Positions 1 through 4,503 of a stretch of DNA of 9,293 nt are shown in pieces. The position numbers and the translations under genes were made by a program. The notes beneath the pieces were generated by a model. The model ran no database searches, had not been told where the DNA came from, and saw only the letters and a program-made list of their open reading frames with translations. The stretch spans positions 1-9,293 of the forward strand of contig DAICYU010000112.1 in the NCBI GenBank assembly GCA_027311485.1, written 5' to 3'. Numbering within the stretch: the first letter of the stretch is position 1; each line of letters begins with the position of its first letter. Source of the stretch: Acetobacteraceae bacterium. Lineage in GTDB: Bacteria > Pseudomonadota > Alphaproteobacteria > Acetobacterales > Acetobacteraceae.

Positions 1-76
1 CGTCCGCCGCGCGGGTTACGGAAGCCAGCAGAGCCGCGTCGTCAACAGCCGGCGCGGCGATCGCGTCCAGAGCCAT
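1..76 (-). CDS. shc: Probable squalene-hopene cyclase, N-terminal fragment (cut by window edge)
   Basis: Only the first 25 codons lie in the window, starting at the ATG at 76-74. The fragment begins MALDAIAAPAV and ends LLASVTRAAD. A helix of the type V-x-R-A-A-D-x-L-L is typical just before the first conserved region of bacterial squalene-hopene cyclases. The start is well supported: AAGGA at 85-81 sits 4 bases upstream and overlaps the hpnE stop codon, leaving 8 bases between the genes. In many hopanoid-producing Alphaproteobacteria the cyclase gene (shc, also hpnF) directly follows hpnE, and that context drives the call. The enzyme would cyclise squalene to hopene at the inner membrane. 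No catalytic motif is visible because the gene is truncated, so another gene of the hopanoid operon cannot be excluded. Confidence 0.55.
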   Translation of the reverse strand, partial: MALDAIAAPAVDDAALLASVTRAAD

Positions 77-84
77 TTTTTCCT

Positions 85-1356
85 TCACTGATTGCGGGAC
101 AGCAAAATCTCTGCCGCCACCCGGCCGGATCTTATGGCCCCCTCAATCGTGGCCGGCAACCCGGTGTCCGTCCAATCCCCGGCGAGCGAGAGGTTGGAGG
201 CGAATGGGGTCCGGGCCTCCGGCCGCCGGCGATCCTGGTCGGCTGTCGCTGCGAATGTCGCCCGCTTCTCCTTAACGACGCGAAACGGTGGCAGCTCCTG
301 CTTCAGCTTGGCATCAAGCGCGAGCGCGTCCACCACATTCGGCCAGACCAGTTCGGCAATGGCCCGCGCCGGCTCATCGACCAGGCTGTTGGCGGCGCTG
401 ATCGTGACCGAGACGTGGCCGGGCTTGACGAACACCCATTCGGCAGTCGCGGAGGTCAGGCCGATGAAACCGGTCTCACTGACCGGGCCCGCGGACGTGA
501 CGTCATGCCGGAAGTGAATGTTGAGGATCGCCTGGAACGCGTTCGGCGCCACAAGACCCGGCAGCAGGTCGCTGGCGACCCATGGCGGCGCCGCAAGCAC
601 GACGGAGTCCGAGGCATCAAGCGGCATTGTCCCCTCCGGCCCGCGCAGCGCGATGACCATGCCATCGGCGATGGTGATGTCTGCGATCCGGTGATTCATC
701 CGGATCGTGGCGCCGCGGGAACGGAGTGCGGCGAGCGCAGGCTCCACCAGCGTTTCAGACAGACCTTGGTTCGGCAGCATCGGACGGCACGCGCGGCCAC
801 CGCGCAACAACGTTTCCCGCATAACCGTTCCCAGCAGGCGGGCAAGACCGTCCTGCGGCGGGGTGTTCAGAACGGCGATCGAGATCGGCTCCAACAGGTG
901 CCAGTATAGCCGGCCCCGCCGCATGGAGTCGGCGACGGTGGTGTCATCGCGAACGCGCGTGATCGCCGAAATCTGCAGGTAGTCGGACAGCCTGGTCTGC
1001 GGCACGCGCCGCCTGCGGTCCAGAACCCACCAAGGGATCCGCCCCTGATTGGGCCTGACGATCCAACGCTCAAATGTCCGCAGGTCGACAAACGGCAATG
1101 CCGCCCGGTCATGGACGGTGATGCTGTTCCAGGCGTCGATCTCGGTGATGTAATCGCAGACCGCGGTGTTGCCCGACAGCATCAGGTGGTTACCGTTGTC
1201 GATACGAAGGTCCAGGTCCTTGTCAAAATAGGATCGGCAGCGCCCACCCGCTGCCGGCCCGGCTTCATACACCGTCACCGGCCCGCCGGCTTTGCTCAGG
1301 GATAATGCCGCGGCAAGGCCGGACAGCCCTGCACCGATCACATGAACATGATTCAT
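85..1356 (-). CDS. hpnE: Hydroxysqualene dehydroxylase HpnE (FAD-dependent, squalene-associated desaturase family)
   Basis: This 423-residue flavoprotein belongs to the amine oxidase/phytoene desaturase superfamily. The dinucleotide-binding GxGxxG is at residues 8-13 (IGAGLSGL), followed by an acidic residue at E31 and GGRCRS at 37-42. The HpnE-like signature DNGNHLMLSGN is at 53-63. The C-terminal FAD-contact region LAGDWTDTGLPATIEGAIRS begins at 391 and closes with GRVAAEILL. In established hopanoid pathways HpnC and HpnD convert farnesyl diphosphate through presqualene diphosphate to hydroxysqualene, and HpnE reductively removes the hydroxyl to give squalene. The start at 1356 has AGGA 6 bases upstream. 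The gene is followed after 8 bases by a probable cyclase gene, which fits the pathway. hpnC and hpnD are not directly upstream; a DUF1489 gene lies there after 138 bases. The length is normal for the family and no frameshift is seen. Confidence 0.93.
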   Translation of the reverse strand: MNHVHVIGAGLSGLAAALSLSKAGGPVTVYEAGPAAGGRCRSYFDKDLDLRIDNGNHLMLSGNTAVCDYITEIDAWNSITVHDRAALPFVDLRTFERWIVRPNQGRIPWWVLDRRRRVPQTRLSDYLQISAITRVRDDTTVADSMRRGRLYWHLLEPISIAVLNTPPQDGLARLLGTVMRETLLRGGRACRPMLPNQGLSETLVEPALAALRSRGATIRMNHRIADITIADGMVIALRGPEGTMPLDASDSVVLAAPPWVASDLLPGLVAPNAFQAILNIHFRHDVTSAGPVSETGFIGLTSATAEWVFVKPGHVSVTISAANSLVDEPARAIAELVWPNVVDALALDAKLKQELPPFRVVKEKRATFAATADQDRRRPEARTPFASNLSLAGDWTDTGLPATIEGAIRSGRVAAEILLSRNQ

Positions 1357-1494
1357 TCAGGATCCTGTTGCGACACCGACATGACGCGCTCAGCCGCGTG
1401 GCCCATTAGGCGATAATTCACGGTTTAGCACCAAAATTGAGCCGTGACAGGGGTGGTAGACGTGGAAATTGCCGATAACCGCAACAGGTGTTTG
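1357..1494. other. Intergenic leader between DUF1489 gene and hpnE
   Basis: This 138-base stretch lies between two minus-strand genes and contains no convincing ORF. It is more AT-rich than the flanking genes around 1411-1440. It holds two inverted repeats: TCACGG at 1418-1423 with CCGTGA at 1442-1447 (18-base spacer), and CCTGTTGCG at 1364-1372 with CGCAACAGG at 1480-1488 (107-base spacer). I could not find a good sigma-70 promoter by eye. The region could hold an hpnE promoter or operator, or it could be plain read-through leader. Confidence 0.4.
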
Positions 1495-1917
1495 TCAAAT
1501 CAGACACAATGCCCGTAACTCCTGCCGCAGCGCCGGCGGCAGGCCATCCAGCCCCACCACCGCATCCAGGCCACCCAAATCGGCGGGCGCGTCGTCCGGA
1601 TCAAGATAGCGCCACCCCTGAAACGGCCGGATCGGCCGCCCAACCAGCGGCACCAGCGCGGGATCCAGAACAAAGCTCGTACAGGGCGTCTGGTCCTCGC
1701 GCTGATCCTCGATGATGTCCAGGATCCGCTGCCGCGCCAGCATCGAGCCGCTGATGACCCAGTAAAGTGAGCCGCCGTCGAGGATTTCCGGCCGCCGACG
1801 GGGAAAATTGCGGGTACGGTGACGCAGCGGCGGATCCGTCCGCAGCCGCTGCGCCTGCCAGTCGCGCAACTGTTCGATGTCACGCACGCCAACGGCCAGT
1901 TTCGTGAGATGGAGCAT
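1495..1917 (-). CDS. DUF1489 family protein
   Basis: This 140-residue protein of unknown function is recognised from conserved blocks of the DUF1489 family. These are MLHLTKLAVGVRD at the N-terminus, LRHRTRNFPRR at 31-41, EILDGGSLYWVISG at 44-57, ARQRILDI at 61-68, and RPFQGWRYL at 97-105. The open frame extends upstream to 2043, but the family begins at the MLHL methionine, and the extra 42 residues look non-coding. I therefore chose the ATG at 1917-1915. The nearest purine-rich ribosome-binding candidate, GGAGG, lies about 15 bases upstream, which is rather far. No signal peptide or membrane segment is visible, so the protein is probably cytoplasmic. It lies upstream of hpnE in the same direction and is divergent from the esterase gene. 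The family is known mostly from Alphaproteobacteria. No reaction can be assigned. Confidence 0.88.
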   Translation of the reverse strand: MLHLTKLAVGVRDIEQLRDWQAQRLRTDPPLRHRTRNFPRRRPEILDGGSLYWVISGSMLARQRILDIIEDQREDQTPCTSFVLDPALVPLVGRPIRPFQGWRYLDPDDAPADLGGLDAVVGLDGLPPALRQELRALCLI

Positions 1918-1960
1918 GATTGAGCGACTCGGCCTCCAGCGATTTCTGCATGCCAGGGTA

Positions 1961-1977
1961 GGCCATATTTGGCCATA
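1961..1977. promoter_or_regulatory. Candidate operator: GGCCA-N4-TGGCC palindrome with overlapping direct repeat
   Basis: The sequence GGCCATATTTGGCCATA lies inside the 148-base divergent intergenic region. It contains a perfect 5-base inverted repeat, GGCCA (1961-1965) and TGGCC (1970-1974), with an AT-only TATT spacer. It also contains the direct repeat GGCCATA at 1961-1967 and 1971-1977, one helical turn apart. A symmetric site between two divergent genes is a typical position for a regulator. No regulator gene is present in the window, so this is inference only. Confidence 0.3.
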
Positions 1978-2065
1978 GCTCACCCGGCTGCGACCGGAGA
2001 CAAGGTTGAACCGATGTTGCGATGCAGCATATCGGGAAAACACTTCTAAAAGGGCGCGCCGCAGT

Positions 2066-3043
2066 ATGGAATTTTCGCAAAACCTTCATACGCTACGGCG
2101 CAGCCTGGGACTGGCCACCGGGATCATCCGATCCAAACTGGACGCATCCCCCACCAGACAGCCCTTGCCGGACAGCCGCCTGGTCGGGTTTGAGGGATTT
2201 GGCGATAACCCTGGCAAGCTTCGAATGCTGGCCCATCTGCCCGCCGCGGTCAGCGGGCGGCCGCTGGTTGTCCTGCTGCACGGCTGCGGCCAGGATGCCG
2301 CGCGGTTTGCCGAGGATACCGGCTGGATTGCACTGGCGGACCGCCTGCGCTTCCCGCTGATCCTGCCGCAACAGGCCGAGGCCAATCACGCGTCCCGCTG
2401 TTTTCAGTGGTTCCACCCGTCGGATACCGCCCGCGATCAGGGCGAAGCAGGCTCGATCGCCGCCATGACCCGGGCCGCGATCAGTCGCTTCGACAGCGAT
2501 CCACGCCGCGTTTTCATCGTCGGCCTGTCCGCCGGCGGCGCCATGACCGCGGCACTATTGGCCGCCTATCCTGATCTGTTCGCCGCCGGCGCCTGCGTGG
2601 CCGGCCTGCCGGTAGGGGCCGCACGGTCCGGCATCCAGGCGTTGCTGCGCATGGCCTCTGCCGGCATGGATCAGCCGGCGGACGATTGGGCGGCGCATGT
2701 CAGGCATACCGCACCTGCCGGCTTTGCCGGACCCTGGCCCCGCCTGTCGATCTGGCAGGGGGGGGCCGATACGACCGTGGCGCCACAGAATGCCTGGCTG
2801 CTGGCTGAGCAGTGGCGTGCGCTGCACCGCCTGCCGTCCGCCGCGGCAGCCGAAAAGGTGTCGGGCAACGTCAACCACCGCGTGTGGGCGTTCGGCCGCC
2901 AGCGCGTGCTGGAAGTCTGGTCGCTGGAAAACCTGCCACACGCTTATCCCATCGGCGACCGGACCGCGCCGCCGGGCCGGTTCGTCGACCGGGCCGAGAT
3001 CGACGCGACGGCCGCTATCGCGGGTTTCTTCGGGCTGGACTGA
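2066..3043 (+). CDS. PHB depolymerase family esterase (alpha/beta hydrolase)
   Basis: This 325-residue serine esterase is of the PHB-depolymerase/feruloyl-esterase type. After a 50-residue N-terminal part come the oxyanion segment LVVLLHGCGQDAARF (67-81), the nucleophile elbow GLSAGG with Ser155, the catalytic acid in GGADTTVAP with Asp235, and the catalytic His292 in ENLPHAYP. The segment FQWFHP (113-118) and the C-terminal FVDRAEIDATAAIAGFFGL (306-324) are also typical. The fold order His-Ser-Asp-His matches the type 1 catalytic domain. Family members hydrolyse short-chain polyhydroxyalkanoate or other carboxyl esters. There is no clear signal peptide and no substrate-binding domain, so extracellular PHB degradation is not supported; a cytoplasmic esterase is as likely. 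The frame extends to an ATG at 2006. I prefer 2066 because a purine-rich AAAAGGG at 2048-2054 precedes it and the added residues look non-coding. A G8 run lies inside the gene at 2758-2765. Confidence 0.88.
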   Translation: MEFSQNLHTLRRSLGLATGIIRSKLDASPTRQPLPDSRLVGFEGFGDNPGKLRMLAHLPAAVSGRPLVVLLHGCGQDAARFAEDTGWIALADRLRFPLILPQQAEANHASRCFQWFHPSDTARDQGEAGSIAAMTRAAISRFDSDPRRVFIVGLSAGGAMTAALLAAYPDLFAAGACVAGLPVGAARSGIQALLRMASAGMDQPADDWAAHVRHTAPAGFAGPWPRLSIWQGGADTTVAPQNAWLLAEQWRALHRLPSAAAAEKVSGNVNHRVWAFGRQRVLEVWSLENLPHAYPIGDRTAPPGRFVDRAEIDATAAIAGFFGLD

Positions 3044-3076
3044 CCCGGGACGGGGGTGCCTACTGGCATCCGAAAC

Positions 3077-3082
3077 GGAGGG
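3077..3082 (+). promoter_or_regulatory. Ribosome binding site fixing the start at 3087
   Basis: GGAGGG lies 4 bases upstream of the ATG at 3087, the strongest Shine-Dalgarno match in the window. It decides the start of the downstream gene, whose reading frame is otherwise open far upstream inside the esterase gene (back to an ATG at 2697). Confidence 0.75.
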
Positions 3083-3086
3083 AACA

Positions 3087-3719
3087 ATGCCCAAGGCCAT
3101 TCTGCTGGTCGGCTTCGACTTCACGAACGCACACGCGGACGAGTTTCACGACTGGTACGACCTGGAACATGTGCCGGAGCGCCAGCGCGTTCCCGGCTTC
3201 GGCCTGTGCGAGCGCTGGATCAGCGTTGCCAACCCCAGACAGGCAGTCGCGGCCTACGACCTTGCCAGCCTCGACGTGCTGGCCAGCGATGCCTATCGGG
3301 CGATCGCATTCGAAAATCTCTCGGTCTGGTCAAAGCGCGTGACCGCGCTCTGCACGCGGCTGATTCGCTTCGACGGTGAACAGACCCTGCCCGGTGATGC
3401 CGACAGCCCGCTCGGCGCCGGCGGACTGCTGGTGAACGCTATGAATATCGCGCCGGAACAGGAAACCGGGTTCAACGACTGGTACGACCATGAGCATATC
3501 CCGGCCCTGTCGGCGGTGCCCGGCGTCCTGTCGGCGCGGCGTTTCATCGACCCCAAAGGCACGCACCGGCATCTGGCGCTGTATCACCTGACATCGCCCG
3601 AGGTAGCGATGGGCGATGCCTGGAAAGCCGCTGCCTTCTCCCCATGGACCGAGCAGCTGCGCCCCCACTTCCGCGATCACCTGCGGATCCTTGCTCGGCG
3701 ATACATCAGGGGTCAGTAA
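3087..3719 (+). CDS. Tandem dimeric alpha/beta-barrel protein (EthD/DUF4286-like, two repeats)
   Basis: This 210-residue protein is built from two copies of a ferredoxin-like domain of about 100 residues. Each copy carries a matching motif: EFHDWYDLEHVPERQRVPGF at 19-38 and GFNDWYDHEHIPALSAVPGV at 128-147. The shared core is F-x-D-W-Y-D-x-E-H-[VI]-P followed by VPG. This pattern is characteristic of EthD/DUF4286-like dimeric alpha/beta-barrel proteins, in which the conserved Asp and His residues line a pocket. An internal duplication would let one chain form the barrel that others make as a dimer. No signal peptide is visible. The gene starts 43 bases after the esterase stop with a strong ribosome-binding site, so the two are probably co-transcribed. 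Some relatives are small accessory proteins or enzymes in catabolic operons; the substrate here is unknown. Its stop codon is one base from that of the converging cysQ. Confidence 0.72.
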   Translation: MPKAILLVGFDFTNAHADEFHDWYDLEHVPERQRVPGFGLCERWISVANPRQAVAAYDLASLDVLASDAYRAIAFENLSVWSKRVTALCTRLIRFDGEQTLPGDADSPLGAGGLLVNAMNIAPEQETGFNDWYDHEHIPALSAVPGVLSARRFIDPKGTHRHLALYHLTSPEVAMGDAWKAAAFSPWTEQLRPHFRDHLRILARRYIRGQ

Positions 3720-3732
3720 GTCAGGGATCAGT
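3706..3732. repeat. Imperfect 12-base direct repeat spanning two convergent stop codons
   Basis: TCAGGGGTCAGT (3706-3717) and TCAGGGATCAGT (3721-3732) match at 11 of 12 positions with a 15-base period. The TAA of the plus-strand gene (3717-3719) begins in the last base of the first copy, and the complement of the cysQ TGA (3721-3723) begins the second. A small tandem duplication is a simple explanation. No strong hairpin terminator is present here. Confidence 0.6.
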
Positions 3733-4503
3733 CGGTCCCGGCGGCGTGCCCCAGCAGACGAAATGCGGGTTGTCCCAGCCAGGCTTGCCATAACGCAGCA
3801 TCTGCCCGTCCATGGTGGTAACGGCGCCGCCCGCGGCTTCTAGCACCGCCTGTGGCGAGCAGGTGTCCCATTCCATGGTGCGGCCGAACCGCGGGTAGAG
3901 GTCGGCCTGCCCCTCGGCGACGCGGCAGAATTTCAGGCTCGATCCAAAATTGACCAGTTGAGCAACGCGCCGGCCGGCGAGAAAGGCGTCGAGTTGCTGC
4001 GGGTCGCCGTGGTGCCGGCTGGCAACGACGGTGATGCCTTCGGCCGGCGGCTGGCGGGTCGTGATGGCGGTGCGCGTCCCATCCTTTTGCCGCCAGGCGC
4101 CAACGCCCACGATGCCGCCGTAAATGGCACCGGTCGCCGGCACACCAACCACCCCGAGGACAGGTCGGCCGTCTCGGACAAGGCCGATATTGACGGCGAA
4201 ATCATCGCCGCCACCGGTGAATTCGCGCGTCCCGTCCAGCGGATCGACAAGCCAGAAGACGGGCACGGCCTGCGTGACAACGCCCGCGGCAACTTCTTCC
4301 TCGGCCACCACGACACAGCCGGGCAACGCGGCGCGAAGACCCGACAGAATGATCGCTTCCGCGGCGTGATCCGCCTCGGTCACCGTGGAATGATCAGCCT
4401 TTCGTTGCACGGCGAAGCCGCGGGCGCGGATGGCACGGATCTCGGCACCCGCCTTTTCCGCAAGCTCGACGGCAAGCTCAAGCAGCCTGGAATCCTCGGT
4501 CAT
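3721..4503 (-). CDS. cysQ: 3'(2'),5'-bisphosphate nucleotidase CysQ (inositol monophosphatase superfamily)
   Basis: This 260-residue Mg-dependent, Li-sensitive-type phosphatase carries all family blocks: TEAD at 42-45, the acidic metal-binding EEE at 68-70, WLVDPLDGTREF at 84-95 with ligands D87 and D90, and NFGSSLKFCRVAEGQADLYP from 185. EWDTCSPQAVLEAAGG at 211-226 carries metal ligand D213. CysQ proteins hydrolyse 3'-phosphoadenosine 5'-phosphate (PAP) to AMP, removing a by-product of sulfate assimilation and of sulfotransferases. GSSLKFCR and the Tyr-Pro-Arg segment argue for CysQ over plain inositol monophosphatase. The ATG at 4503-4501 overlaps the TGA of the giant glycosyltransferase (ATGA), so translation is probably coupled. 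The protein is likely cytoplasmic or peripheral to the inner membrane. Residual uncertainty is substrate: PAP, PAPS or another sugar or inositol phosphate. Confidence 0.92.
   Translation of the reverse strand: MTEDSRLLELAVELAEKAGAEIRAIRARGFAVQRKADHSTVTEADHAAEAIILSGLRAALPGCVVVAEEEVAAGVVTQAVPVFWLVDPLDGTREFTGGGDDFAVNIGLVRDGRPVLGVVGVPATGAIYGGIVGVGAWRQKDGTRTAITTRQPPAEGITVVASRHHGDPQQLDAFLAGRRVAQLVNFGSSLKFCRVAEGQADLYPRFGRTMEWDTCSPQAVLEAAGGAVTTMDGQMLRYGKPGWDNPHFVCWGTPPGPTDP

Noticed and set aside
415..909. Plus-strand open frames opposite hpnE
   Set aside because: The hpnE frame carries conserved motifs end to end. The opposite frames are Arg-rich with no domain.
2008..2036. Sigma-70-like promoter TTGAAC...TATCGG upstream of the esterase
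   Set aside because: Only 4 of 6 and 3 of 6 consensus matches. In a GC-rich alphaproteobacterium this is not strong enough to annotate.
1918..2043. N-terminal extension of the DUF1489 frame to an ATG at 2043
   Set aside because: The family starts at MLHLTKLAVG. The extra 42 residues show no conservation pattern and would run through the divergent promoter region.
2697..3086. Upstream extension of the alpha/beta-barrel gene to 2697
   Set aside because: It would overlap the esterase gene, including the catalytic His region, in another frame. A strong GGAGGG precedes the ATG at 3087.
2555..3124. 189-codon minus-strand open frame opposite the esterase
   Set aside because: It is antisense to the catalytic Asp/His region of the esterase and has no recognisable motif.
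3725..3737. Possible hairpin terminator between the convergent genes
   Set aside because: The best stem is only about four base pairs with no T tract, too weak to call.
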